64,000 nucleotides of DNA. It comes from a virus. Shown here piece after piece: positions 7,243 to 14,176 of this stretch (positions are counted from its first letter, which is position 1; each line of letters starts with the position of its first letter). The stretch is from the IMG/VR virus record IMGVR_UViG_3300022213_000237, positions 62,001 through 126,000 of that record; one strand, written 5' to 3'. A program made the position numbers and the translations under genes. Below the pieces are notes generated by a model. It had not been told where the DNA came from. It was given only the letters and a program-made list of their open reading frames with translations, and searched no databases.

Positions 7243-7470
7243 TCACTCCGGTCGGGGTCCAAGAAGGTTGACACCACGTTTACGCGCGACCGCGTAGATA
7301 ATGTCAATAGCTTTGGTGGCTTTAAAGATCATGCTCACTCCCTTGTTCGCCGTGCGTCTATCGCCCATGTTCGCATACATGGTCGTAATTTTGTCCGCGT
7401 TGGCGAGGAATCCGCGTTGGACCCTGTATTCATCCCACAACTGCTGATTCGTCATGTTCTTGATGAGCAT
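7243..7470 (-). CDS. hypothetical protein, 75 aa
   Basis: Start set at 7470 (MLIKNMTNQQLWDEYRVQRG), the first Met that does not overlap the upstream gene; the ribosome-binding sequence is weak (AAAG). The product is helical and basic towards the C terminus (YAVARKRGVNLLG). Function unknown. Confidence 0.68.
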   Translation of the reverse strand: MLIKNMTNQQLWDEYRVQRGFLANADKITTMYANMGDRRTANKGVSMIFKATKAIDIIYAVARKRGVNLLGPRPE

Positions 7471-7501
7471 GTTGTCTTTATACTTTATTCGGATCTGGAA
7501 G

Positions 7502-7732
7502 TCAAGGCAGGGTCTGTAATTTTTCCGGCAGCATTTTATAGATGCCGAAACCAAGCGGGACCGCGAGGACGAAGATGGTGGCAACCAAAGAAGCGATGTA
7601 ACCGGTTCCATGTGGGCCGCCACCAAACATTTGATCCGCGAGGATCATTACCGCGTATATTGTCACAATCCCCATAGCAAAGCAGACTGTGACGCGGACA
7701 AAGAATTTGGCCAATTTTAAAAGAGTGTTCAT
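7502..7732 (-). CDS. small membrane protein, two TM segments
   Basis: 76 residues starting at 7732 (MNTLLKLAKFFVRVTVCF), with GAGGAA upstream and an ATGA overlap with the preceding gene. Two hydrophobic helices: VTVCFAMGIVTIYAVMILA and YIASLVATIFVLAVPLGFGI. A short cytoplasmic tail follows. Function unknown. Confidence 0.72.
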   Translation of the reverse strand: MNTLLKLAKFFVRVTVCFAMGIVTIYAVMILADQMFGGGPHGTGYIASLVATIFVLAVPLGFGIYKMLPEKLQTLP

Positions 7733-7971
7733 CGCTTCCTCTCGCAACATCCGTCGTCGTGACCTGTCGACAATAAGTTCTTGATATCGCAAGAGCATTT
7801 GGCCGCAAGTGGTTTTAGGTGGTAAGTGTACACCTCAGGCGGAGACAGAATCGTTACCCATTTGATGGATTTGTCCACAATAATAGACCGTTCCCATAGG
7901 TCCTTAAAGGACGCGGGATCAACAGGATCGACGGTGAAGTATTCTGAAAAATGTTTGGTCGAAGTCTTCAT
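7729..7971 (-). CDS. small protein with CxCDxK...GHxxxC tail, 80 aa
   Basis: 80 residues beginning MKTSTKHFSEYFTVDPVD. The C-terminal CSCDIKNLLSTGHDDGC duplicates the tail of the 172-aa protein at 6720-7238, three genes downstream. The conserved Cys and His suggest zinc binding. Function unknown. Confidence 0.75.
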   Translation of the reverse strand: MKTSTKHFSEYFTVDPVDPASFKDLWERSIIVDKSIKWVTILSPPEVYTYHLKPLAAKCSCDIKNLLSTGHDDGCCERKR

Positions 7972-7978
7972 GGTTCAC

Positions 7979-8506
7979 TCATTCCGGCTTGATCAGCAAA
8001 TCCGTTCTCATCACATACTTGGAACCGGATACGACGGTAGTGGATTCATGTAGGCGTGCATGTGGGAATATCAGACATCTGCCCGGTTCCGGCCAAACCG
8101 TCATCTTTCGGCCATTGTCGTCATCCTCGTACAAGACGGTTTTTCCGCCTTCAAAGTCGTTGTTCAAGTAAAGTAGGAGAGTGTGCGTGCTCATACCTCC
8201 AGGCGTGCTGCTGGCGCCGTCACGATGCATTTTAAAGTAGTCGTCGACGTCATAGCGGTAGGCCCGCCATACGGGACTGTATGCGTCACAATGGAAACCT
8301 TTAAAATGTAACTGATCAAATACAAATTCGGTTACATGGTGCCAATCGGTTATGATTTGACGCTTAGCTCTCCTAATGTCTCTACCGTACGCCTTACCAA
8401 AAGGCGCGTCTTGAAGTTGTGTGAGTTGATCTACAATCCGATGACAGAGTGATTCGTGAGCAATTTGGTCGATGACTCTAGTCGTGGCGTAAATTGACAT
8501 GGACAC
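7979..8506 (-). CDS. 2-oxoglutarate/Fe(II)-dependent dioxygenase
   Basis: 175 residues of the prolyl-4-hydroxylase-like 2OG-Fe(II) oxygenase family. The iron triad is visible: FKMHRDGAS gives H94 and D96, and HARLHESTTVVSG gives the distal His (H153). MRTDLL gives the Arg (R167) expected to bind 2-oxoglutarate. An AGGAT ribosome-binding sequence precedes the ATG. Such enzymes hydroxylate proteins or nucleobases; phage copies have been proposed to act in DNA modification, repair or host-protein modification. The substrate cannot be read from sequence. Confidence 0.88.
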   Translation of the reverse strand: MSMSIYATTRVIDQIAHESLCHRIVDQLTQLQDAPFGKAYGRDIRRAKRQIITDWHHVTEFVFDQLHFKGFHCDAYSPVWRAYRYDVDDYFKMHRDGASSTPGGMSTHTLLLYLNNDFEGGKTVLYEDDDNGRKMTVWPEPGRCLIFPHARLHESTTVVSGSKYVMRTDLLIKPE

Positions 8507-8512
8507 ATCCTA

Positions 8513-8587
8513 TCAGTCGGTAAAGCTTTTGACCAGACCCCAACAGGCAGCACCCATTAAGACAAACACTATAAGCTGAGCAATCAC
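8513..8587 (-). CDS. 24-aa single-TM peptide with GTG start
   Basis: A GTG at 8587 overlaps the stop of the 231-aa gene (GTGA). The frame runs 24 codons, encoding a single hydrophobic helix (IAQLIVFVLMGAACWGLV) and a short KSFTD tail. There is no other gene in the 77-nt gap. Short length and lack of a strong ribosome-binding sequence make this tentative; stop-start coupling is the main support. Confidence 0.4.
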   Translation of the reverse strand: MIAQLIVFVLMGAACWGLVKSFTD

Positions 8588-9279
8588 GGCTTCACGTTCC
8601 GAACAATAGGGCCTTTGGTCTGCTGTGTGACTCGAATATATCCGGCTCCAATATCTTTAAATCTTAGCCATTCTCTATCTACCATAGCCATGTTGTAAGA
8701 ATGATCGATATGGACAGGTCTCTTGGCGTACAGGTGATAGCTGTTGTTGGTTTTGAGGAAATTAAAATCCTCGAGAGCCGCTTTCGGAATCTCGGTAAGA
8801 AATGGATGGCCATCGTAGAATTGGAGTTCGCGTTGCCCCACCACTCCGTTGCTCCAGCCAATAAGAATGGTGGCGTTCACACCAAGCTCCTGGTCAGGAC
8901 TTAGGCACGCGGCTCTCGCCTTTAAGATTTGGGGCACAAGCTCTACGTCGCCAATATTACGCAAATATATTGGTTCTAATACTTCGTTACGAAAGTCGTA
9001 GCGCGATTTGGCGCCGGGAACATAAGCCGATACCGGTACAATGATCCAGGCGGGTTTAACGGTGTGTGGATTGAGACCATTGTCGATGGGCGTTCCAAAA
9101 ACATCTAGCAACATGCGTTGAATTTCTGTCACAGAGTCTTTTGAGAGGATTTCCATATTCTTTTCCATTTTGTTAGCTGCGTGTACGAATTTTTCAACTG
9201 CGGCTAAATGTTCTGGAGAATTAACTTCTTCGAGTTTTTGTTCCCAGAAATTAGGGCTTACGCTATTGATGAATTTCAT
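8584..9279 (-). CDS. hypothetical protein, 231 aa
   Basis: 231 residues beginning MKFINSVSPNFWEQKLEEVN. The N-terminal 70 residues are helical; the remainder is alpha/beta with WIIVPVSAYVPGAKSRYDF and LIGWSNGVVGQRELQFYDG. No family recognised. It is the largest unassigned gene of this run. Confidence 0.75.
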   Translation of the reverse strand: MKFINSVSPNFWEQKLEEVNSPEHLAAVEKFVHAANKMEKNMEILSKDSVTEIQRMLLDVFGTPIDNGLNPHTVKPAWIIVPVSAYVPGAKSRYDFRNEVLEPIYLRNIGDVELVPQILKARAACLSPDQELGVNATILIGWSNGVVGQRELQFYDGHPFLTEIPKAALEDFNFLKTNNSYHLYAKRPVHIDHSYNMAMVDREWLRFKDIGAGYIRVTQQTKGPIVRNVKP

Positions 9280-9294
9280 TTTTATGTCGTTTGT

Positions 9295-9561
9295 TTATAC
9301 GCAATAACAATGAGTTGGAGTACATTTATGAACTACACACAGAGACATTTTGGTGCAAACCTTCTGGTTTTCGCCTGGATCCATAAATCCAGTACATTCA
9401 CTTTCTGTCAGAACCGGTGGCCACAAAGGGGGTGTTTCGTGTGGATCAGGAATCTTTTTAGGCTCCGGCTGTTTGTATGCGTCCTTCGGGAGGCAACCAT
9501 TACAGTAGGGAACGTTTTTGTACTTAACGAGTGCCTGAGCGCTGCAGACGTAGCATCTCAT
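9295..9561 (-). CDS. zinc-binding small protein, 88 aa
   Basis: 88 residues: MRCYVCSAQALVKYK and VPYCNGCLPKDAY form a four-Cys ribbon (about 3-24). A Pro-rich linker follows, then a second Cys-rich end (TKMSLCVVHKCTPTHCYCV). GAGTAGG precedes the ATG. Function unknown. Confidence 0.75.
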   Translation of the reverse strand: MRCYVCSAQALVKYKNVPYCNGCLPKDAYKQPEPKKIPDPHETPPLWPPVLTESECTGFMDPGENQKVCTKMSLCVVHKCTPTHCYCV

Positions 9562-9566
9562 GAAGC

Positions 9567-9722
9567 CTACTCTCGAGTGGCTAGGTCAATGAATTGATGG
9601 ATAACAAAACCAAAGAGGAGAGCGGTCCCCGTTTGTATGGAGTACATGCCCGTAATCTCAGCAACGAGGTTGAGGCCGATAAAAGCAAGGCTGGCAATAA
9701 ATTTTGCGGTTGAGCGTTTCAT
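9567..9722 (-). CDS. membrane microprotein, 51 aa, two TM segments
   Basis: ATG at 9722, TAG at 9567-9569. The product begins MKRSTAKFIASLAFIGLNLV and continues through a second hydrophobic helix (TGTALLFGFVIHQFI) to DLATRE. It fills the gap between the AAA ATPase and the zinc protein. Composition is typical of a real small membrane protein. Function unknown. Confidence 0.6.
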   Translation of the reverse strand: MKRSTAKFIASLAFIGLNLVAEITGMYSIQTGTALLFGFVIHQFIDLATRE

Positions 9723-9743
9723 GTCTTGACTGTAGCCACGAGA

Positions 9744-10934
9744 TCATTCTTCAAAAAACTTAGCGATGTCGAAGCGGGGCTCTTCGGAGGCGCTAAACCC
9801 TAAAGCCTTCTTCTTCGGCGAACCCTTCCATCCGGCATGGCGGGCATACTGATAGACGTCCGCGAGTGTGGCCCCACCTTGATTGATTTGTCCCGGGATG
9901 CCATTGCTACCGAGAACTGTCGTAGGTTGTGCTTTCGGTTGGCCAATAAGCTTCAGATAGAGCTTGGTCCCAGCCTCTGACGATAGATTGCCGATATGGA
10001 TTTTACGCGAGAGCCGCCCAGGTCGTACCACAGCGGGGTCAAGCTCTTCGTTCTTCAAGTTAGTGGTGCAAACCAACCTGATATCCAGGGCGGAGCCAAT
10101 AATACCATCACCAAGATTGAGTAGAGCCGATACGGCGTTGACGTTGCTGGCGTCGCGGGAACCAAGACAATCGTCGGCGTCCTCGACTAAGAACACGGTC
10201 GGAGCATTCGCGTCATGGCGACCCGCACGCGTATTCAGCAGCGCGCTCACCATACTTGGATCCGAAAGATGAGGTACGAGCCCCACGGGCACGAGAACGA
10301 ACAGGGCGTTGGGGCAAGCATCGATTAGACCGCGCACCATGTAGGTTTTACCCGTACCTGGAGGTCCGTCGAAGATGGCCAATCTACCCGATGGAGCATC
10401 GCTATTGAGGTCGGAGACGACGGCGTCAAAGTCGCTAACCACCTCTTCAGAGTAGTTATCACGCTCGAGTGGGACCGCCGTACGGCCAATGGATTGGAGC
10501 TTGATTCCGTCCTGGGTCGAAATCAATACGTACGCCCTACCGGACGAAACCTTTGGCCCCACGACTTCGTCGAAGAGGGCGAGAAGTTTCGTCTCCATTT
10601 CGGTAGAAGTAGTACACGCATCGAGGCAGACATCTCCGTCGCCATCCCAGCGAATACTTACCGCCGCGTCGTCTCTAACATAAAAAGAGAATACGCTTTC
10701 TTCTTCGGCGGCGGCAACAGAATCGCGCTTTACACATCTAAAGCCTTCTGCCCCTAACCGGCTTACGACTTCTTGAAACTCTATGCGGGCTGTTCCGTCC
10801 TTAGTCATCTCAATAAGAGGAGGTCCGCCCGCGAGAGCGTCTTCAGCCATGGAATAAATCGCCCAAAAAAGACTTGGGCCCGAGTAGTTCCAGAATTCTT
10901 TACGACCGTGCCACCAAGGTAGAGGATTTTGCAT
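9744..10934 (-). CDS. AAA+ ATPase, 396 aa
   Basis: The C-terminal half is an AAA+ module: Walker A DGPPGTGKTYMV (about residue 188), Walker B VFLVEDADD (about 243), sensor TTN and the RPGRLSRKI segment with the arginine finger. The N-terminal 180 residues are unassigned (WWHGRKEFWNYSG at the start). The single AAA module with ED at the Walker B resembles spastin/BCS1-type ATPases more than clamp loaders. Partner unknown; it is followed by membrane and zinc microproteins and preceded by thioredoxin. Confidence 0.85.
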   Translation of the reverse strand: MQNPLPWWHGRKEFWNYSGPSLFWAIYSMAEDALAGGPPLIEMTKDGTARIEFQEVVSRLGAEGFRCVKRDSVAAAEEESVFSFYVRDDAAVSIRWDGDGDVCLDACTTSTEMETKLLALFDEVVGPKVSSGRAYVLISTQDGIKLQSIGRTAVPLERDNYSEEVVSDFDAVVSDLNSDAPSGRLAIFDGPPGTGKTYMVRGLIDACPNALFVLVPVGLVPHLSDPSMVSALLNTRAGRHDANAPTVFLVEDADDCLGSRDASNVNAVSALLNLGDGIIGSALDIRLVCTTNLKNEELDPAVVRPGRLSRKIHIGNLSSEAGTKLYLKLIGQPKAQPTTVLGSNGIPGQINQGGATLADVYQYARHAGWKGSPKKKALGFSASEEPRFDIAKFFEE

Positions 10935-10957
10935 TACTACCCATCTACCGGGTAGAT

Positions 10958-11290
10958 CTACTTGCCGTCGATAAAGTCTTCTAGTTTTACTTTTGACAAC
11001 GCGCCCACCGAAATTCTATCCGATTTCCCCGCCTCTATGGAGATAAGCGTCGGCACGGAACGAATACCGTATTGGGCCGTAACTTCTTGGGCCTCATCGA
11101 CATCGACCTTAATGACGACGACATCCGCACGGGCCTGTGCCACCGACTCTAACACTGGATTCAGGGCCCGGCATGGACCACACCAAGTGGCGCCAAAATC
11201 CAATAAAACCTTCTTACCGGAAGCCACAGCTTCGGCAAGCATTGGTTGTAAAGTTTTGTCGTCAGCTTTCTTGGTGTATTCGATTCCCAT
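10958..11290 (-). CDS. trxA: thioredoxin
   Basis: 110 residues, the normal thioredoxin length, with the active site ATWCGPCRAL (Cys 37 and Cys 40) and the cis-Pro loop IRSVPTLIS near residue 76. Reduces disulphides in the cytoplasm; in phages it can serve ribonucleotide reduction or act as a polymerase processivity factor, as host thioredoxin does for T7. GAGGG precedes the ATG. The neighbours do not show which role applies. Confidence 0.93.
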   Translation of the reverse strand: MGIEYTKKADDKTLQPMLAEAVASGKKVLLDFGATWCGPCRALNPVLESVAQARADVVVIKVDVDEAQEVTAQYGIRSVPTLISIEAGKSDRISVGALSKVKLEDFIDGK

Positions 11291-11393
11291 GGAGACCCTC
11301 AGATTTGTGGTGTTGACGGAAAGATTCCTACCGAAAGGCGCCTATCTAGCACCCTGAGAGCTGACCTGAGCATAAATAGCTTGATATTCGGCC

Positions 11394-11591
11394 TTAATTT
11401 TTCAATCGCGGCCAACCTTTTTCGTATTGTCCTCGTGCTTCAGCGTAAGCCGTAATCCCCTGAACACAATAGTCGCGGCTATGTGGAGCACCACGCCTAA
11501 GGGCCTCAATAAGGTTATAAAGAGAGATATTTATTTCCTCTAGTTGGGCTAATAGTCCTTCTTTGCCTGTGCCGTTTAGCGGTTCCATCAA
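11394..11591 (-). CDS. hypothetical protein, 65 aa, possibly frameshifted at its end
   Basis: 65 residues beginning MMEPLNGTGKEGLLAQLEEI, helical, ending WPRLKN. Directly after the stop, another frame continues with coding-like text (KAEYQAIYAQVSSQGAR, stop at 11342-11344); a +1 shift at the A5 run just before the stop would join it to the main chain. TATAAG lies 7 nt before the ATG but has no good -35. Function unknown. Confidence 0.6.
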   Translation of the reverse strand: MMEPLNGTGKEGLLAQLEEINISLYNLIEALRRGAPHSRDYCVQGITAYAEARGQYEKGWPRLKN

Positions 11592-11613
11592 CGCACTTAT
11601 AAATTTTGGGTAG

Positions 11614-12192
11614 TCATGCGGTTTGCGTTACCATGACCAACGTAGGAACGAGTTCGAGATCGAATTGTGATTCCTTCATTTGAAAGAGGATCGGCTCCAC
11701 CTTGGGCCAAAATTCCGAAGATGTTAGCAAGATCGTTGCTCGCCCCTCGTGGTTGCCAGTGCCGACCTGCTTTAAACGCACCGCGTGCTTGTTTGATCTA
11801 AGAACAACATGTGCCCCGAGCCTAAACTGCCACTCAAATGAGGGCAGTCTAATGAGCACGCTCTGTTTTGCTGGAAATACAAACAAATCTTCAGGATGAA
11901 CACGCATCACGGCGACTCCGGTTTGGTTATTTTGAGCAATCCTTTGTAGGAGAGTCAAAGAATTTTGTTGAGCGTCGTTGCGGTTTTTGACCAGAGCCAA
12001 ATAAAATTGCCTGAGGACCTCCACATCATCTTTCCGAAACCAAACAACCGAATGCCCGTTACAGCTGTAACGGGCGCGATCCACTTCCCAACTACCGGTA
12101 ACTACATACAAAATCGCCTGACGTAGGCGCTTCCATAATGAAGCGTGGTGTCCCGAAGAGACTAAGATTATTGGGTCTTTGATTTCATTCAT
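11614..12192 (-). CDS. hypothetical protein, 192 aa
   Basis: 192 residues beginning MNEIKDPIILVSSGHHASLW. A middle and C-terminal beta-rich portion (SVLIRLPSFEWQFRLGAHVV, GRATILLTSSEFWPKVEPIL) follows a helical N-terminal part. No family recognised. It opens the first - strand run and is divergent from the + strand gene at 12259; the 66-nt gap should hold promoters for both. Confidence 0.72.
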   Translation of the reverse strand: MNEIKDPIILVSSGHHASLWKRLRQAILYVVTGSWEVDRARYSCNGHSVVWFRKDDVEVLRQFYLALVKNRNDAQQNSLTLLQRIAQNNQTGVAVMRVHPEDLFVFPAKQSVLIRLPSFEWQFRLGAHVVLRSNKHAVRLKQVGTGNHEGRATILLTSSEFWPKVEPILFQMKESQFDLELVPTLVMVTQTA

Positions 12193-12221
12193 AGAGTTTT
12201 CTTTATCCGTAAGATCAGACT

Positions 12222-12235
12222 TAATCTAGGTACCG
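12222..12235 (+). promoter_or_regulatory. TAATCT-N6-CG motif upstream of a + strand gene
   Basis: TAATCT (12222-12227) then six bases and CG, 37 nt before the ATG at 12259. The same word precedes the + strand genes at 26786 and 37315. It may mark a late promoter, or an RNA element in the leader. It lacks a matching sigma70 -35. Confidence 0.35.
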
Positions 12236-12258
12236 AAACCCCATTTTTGGAGTTAAAC

Positions 12259-12609
12259 ATGGCAACCTTATCTCAAGCAGCGTCGAAAGCAATCGCGGTC
12301 GCGCTCGCCAACAACGTAGTAGCACCCGAAGTTATTCAGGCCGTAGCGGATGCCCGCGCTGTCGCAGACCAAGGTGCGGTGATCATCGCCGCCACCATCG
12401 TGGCCACCAGCGTCAGCCAGACCACCGATTTCGGTGCTTTGCTTGAGAACGACATCGTTCTCGTAATCGCAGCCTCTGCCGGAAACGCACATTTCGTGGA
12501 AATCGCCACCGCAGGTGACCTAGGCGAAGCCGCTGTTGTGGGCAGCCTCTACGTTGTGCTTCGCGCGGCTTCATTGCCTGCGGCAGCTGACGTCGCTCCT
12601 ATTTTCTAA
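12259..12609 (+). CDS. small Ala-rich putative virion protein, 116 aa
   Basis: Start at 12259 (MATLSQAASKAIAVALANN) behind GGAG; an in-frame codon 4 upstream lacks a ribosome-binding sequence. The 116-aa product is very Ala- and Val-rich and acidic, with no Cys or Trp. It stands alone on the + strand between two - strand runs and has its own strong terminator, as highly expressed virion or decoration proteins often do. The role is inferred from this context only. Confidence 0.75.
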   Translation: MATLSQAASKAIAVALANNVVAPEVIQAVADARAVADQGAVIIAATIVATSVSQTTDFGALLENDIVLVIAASAGNAHFVEIATAGDLGEAAVVGSLYVVLRAASLPAAADVAPIF

Positions 12610-12613
12610 TTAA

Positions 12614-12633
12614 AAAGGTTGAACACAACCTTT
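12614..12633 (-). terminator. hairpin terminator for - strand transcripts
   Basis: AAAGGTTG and CAACCTTT form an 8-bp stem with loop AACA. On the - strand it is followed by TTAATTAG, so it can end transcripts arriving from the 12671-16938 run. Confidence 0.55.
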
Positions 12634-12634
12634 G

Positions 12635-12674
12635 GCCGGCACCCTTGTGGGGTCGCCGGCTTTTTGTGTTTTAT
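12635..12674 (+). terminator. rho-independent terminator after the 12259 gene
   Basis: Two GCCGGC arms (12635-12640 and 12655-12660) enclose an ACCC/GGGT inner stem and are followed by TTTTTGTGTTTT. This is a strong intrinsic terminator for the + strand gene. Together with the adjacent AAAGGTTG hairpin it insulates convergent units. Confidence 0.85.
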
Positions 12675-12817
12675 TTCATGTTTCGTTCTTGAATATCGGA
12701 GCGATGCCGGCGCAGTTTGAGCATCAGATGATCGAATGCGACGCGAATGTGCGCGCCCGCGACCCCAAAGAACTGGACCACCATCTGGATCTCGTCTTGG
12801 CAGATATGGAAATGCAT
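12671..12817 (-). CDS. 48-aa His-rich microprotein
   Basis: ATG at 12817 with AAAGG 5 nt upstream; TAA at 12671-12673. The product begins MHFHICQDEIQMVVQFFGVA and ends with a basic tail (LKLRRHRSDIQERNMK). I associate MHxHxxxDE openings followed by a hydrophobic stretch with small proteins of many tailed phages. It is probably membrane-associated. Function unknown. Confidence 0.65.
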   Translation of the reverse strand: MHFHICQDEIQMVVQFFGVAGAHIRVAFDHLMLKLRRHRSDIQERNMK

Positions 12818-12826
12818 ATCGCCTTT

Positions 12827-12973
12827 CTAGCACGATCGGATCAAGCTGTCAAGCTTGCTACCAAATACGGCATTAACCGCATAAGAGAACCCGATACTAA
12901 GAACTAGGCCCACAAACAATGCCACGAAGGCACCCAGCATCAATAGGTTGTGGATAGCTTCCACAAGACTCAT
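12827..12973 (-). CDS. membrane microprotein, 48 aa
   Basis: ATG at 12973 overlaps the stop of the lipoprotein gene (ATGA); a second in-frame ATG lies two codons upstream. One long hydrophobic helix (LMLGAFVALFVGLVLSIGF) follows MSLVEAIHN, and the chain ends SKLDSLIRSC. Its place next to two lipoprotein genes suggests an envelope role, but this is not proven. Confidence 0.6.
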   Translation of the reverse strand: MSLVEAIHNLLMLGAFVALFVGLVLSIGFSYAVNAVFGSKLDSLIRSC

Positions 12974-13275
12974 AGACATTTACCGTGCTTGACGAGACCT
13001 TTCTTTAGACCACGTCCGGCATCACAACGACCATTCTCATTGCTTTTCCCAGGTAAATCGAGACCAGCGTCGACGCCCTCGACACTTCCGGAGTCCGGAA
13101 CTTCAGGTTCTCCGGCGTCAACCGGTTCCATGACGATAATTACACGACCATCCTCAACTTCTACCCGAACAGGTATGTACTCAAAGACATCTGTGGCTTC
13201 CGTAGGAATGGAGTGAATAGCAGGATCTCTACCGCACGAGACGAAGAGCAGAGCCAACAAAACGAGTTTTTTCAT
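12970..13275 (-). CDS. lipoprotein with Asp-Ala-Gly-rich region, 101 aa
   Basis: Begins MKKLVLLALLFVSCGRD: a signal peptide with a lipobox ending at Cys 14. The mature chain is acidic and low in complexity (VDAGEPEVPDSGSVEGVDAG) and ends with two Cys in a basic tail. Small phage lipoproteins can be superinfection-exclusion or outer spanin proteins. The DAG-rich text resembles linkers of myxobacterial lipoproteins, a weak host hint. Confidence 0.75.
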   Translation of the reverse strand: MKKLVLLALLFVSCGRDPAIHSIPTEATDVFEYIPVRVEVEDGRVIIVMEPVDAGEPEVPDSGSVEGVDAGLDLPGKSNENGRCDAGRGLKKGLVKHGKCL

Positions 13276-13296
13276 GCAATGATTCTAGCTTCCAGA

Positions 13297-13392
13297 TCAA
13301 TGCATGTCGTCACGCGGGCGATACTGCTCCCATTTGGTATAATGTACTGAAGGATGACGAGCCGCAAAGCACCGCCACCCTAACATGGGCAT
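13297..13392 (-). CDS. 31-aa microprotein
   Basis: Between the two lipoprotein genes, ATG at 13392 opens a 31-codon frame beginning MPMLGWRCFAARHPSVHY and ending YRPRDDMH. A GAG 9 nt upstream is a weak ribosome-binding sequence. The composition is plausible for a real peptide, but length makes it uncertain. Confidence 0.4.
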   Translation of the reverse strand: MPMLGWRCFAARHPSVHYTKWEQYRPRDDMH

Positions 13393-13405
13393 TATCGCTC
13401 GCAAG

Positions 13406-13672
13406 TTAAAATATCTGTCTACCGTATGCGTCGTATTCGTTGGTCCAAAGATTCTCGATGCCGCACGTTTCTTCTAGCCCTCTAGAACGACAATAGGTCT
13501 TACTTTCTGCCACACACGACTTTTCGTTAAAAGGTCGGTAGGGAGGTGAACGTAAACATGCGTGAAGCGATGACCCGGCCTGACGTCTAACACCAGCCCT
13601 TTCTTGGAGTCGAAGGGTTTCGGCATTAAAGGCACAACCGGAGAGCAATGCGGCAAGGAGGATTGTTTTCAT
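13406..13672 (-). CDS. Cys-rich lipoprotein, 88 aa
   Basis: Signal peptide MKTILLAALLSGC with the lipobox Cys at 13. The mature part has Cys at SLHACLRS, KSCVAESKTYC and EETCGIENL, which could form disulphides in the periplasm. The start overlaps the preceding coiled-coil gene by ATGA. It may act at the outer membrane (exclusion, spanin-like or attachment). Function unknown. Confidence 0.72.
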   Translation of the reverse strand: MKTILLAALLSGCAFNAETLRLQERAGVRRQAGSSLHACLRSPPYRPFNEKSCVAESKTYCRSRGLEETCGIENLWTNEYDAYGRQIF

Positions 13673-13821
13673 CCACCTTCCGTATCCGGTGGATCTTTTG
13701 CTTCCTCTTTTGGAGCGAGGAGCCGCTCTAGTCGCGCGACTCTGACCCTTAATTCTTCCAGATGTTTGTATAGTTTTTGAATTTGATTTAAGGGTCTGCT
13801 TGGTGGATATTCATTTTTCAT
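13669..13821 (-). CDS. 50-aa coiled-coil microprotein
   Basis: ATG at 13821, stop overlapping the lipoprotein start. MKNEYPPSRPLNQIQKLYKH begins the chain; the middle is a heptad-rich helix (EELRVRVARLERLL), and the end is acidic. The heptads and coupling to a lipoprotein gene support it. Function unknown. Confidence 0.6.
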   Translation of the reverse strand: MKNEYPPSRPLNQIQKLYKHLEELRVRVARLERLLAPKEEAKDPPDTEGG

Positions 13822-13826
13822 AGATA

Positions 13827-14141
13827 TCAACGGAGATACGCAACACCGTATGGTCCGCAGCCTTCAATTGGGTTGATGGCATGGATATTGCCGCGAGGAT
13901 GACGTTTAGGCTCCGGAGCCTTCCAGCTAGCGGGCTTGAGGATGTTGCCGGTCTCGACTTCGATGAAGCAATAAACCGAAACGCTGACCCCATGCCTCTT
14001 GACGAGGCGGATAAACTTCTTACCGCTGGGGTCGATGGTGACGGTGGTTGCGTCTCCGAGAGCATTTTTCAGCATGACCGAAAGTTGATTCACGAAGTTG
14101 ACCAGTGCGGGGTAGATTTCGGTATTCTCGATTGCGTTCAT
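13827..14141 (-). CDS. hypothetical protein, 104 aa
   Basis: Start at 14141 (MNAIENTEIYPALVNFVNQL); an in-frame GTG 7 codons upstream sits inside the promoter. The chain has an alpha/beta pattern, with DPSGKKFIRLVKRHG in the middle and a conserved-looking Gly/Pro-rich end (EGCGPYGVAYLR). There is no Shine-Dalgarno sequence; the promoter's -10 box ends 6 nt before the ATG. No family recognised. Confidence 0.75.
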   Translation of the reverse strand: MNAIENTEIYPALVNFVNQLSVMLKNALGDATTVTIDPSGKKFIRLVKRHGVSVSVYCFIEVETGNILKPASWKAPEPKRHPRGNIHAINPIEGCGPYGVAYLR

Positions 14142-14147
14142 AACTAC

Positions 14148-14176
14148 TTTATAGCAAATCACTTATCGTCTGTCAA
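14148..14176 (-). promoter_or_regulatory. near-consensus sigma70 promoter ending 6 nt before the ATG at 14141
   Basis: On the - strand: TTGACA (14171-14176), 17 bp, TATAAA (14148-14153), 6 nt, ATG. Transcription should begin at the start codon, giving a leaderless mRNA. It is the best match to host consensus among the five such cases. Confidence 0.7.

Noticed and set aside
12606-12907. 75-aa - strand and 91-aa + strand frames across the terminator
   Set aside because: Both cross the terminator hairpins, and the + frame is antisense to two better-supported - strand microproteins with overlap or ribosome-binding sites.
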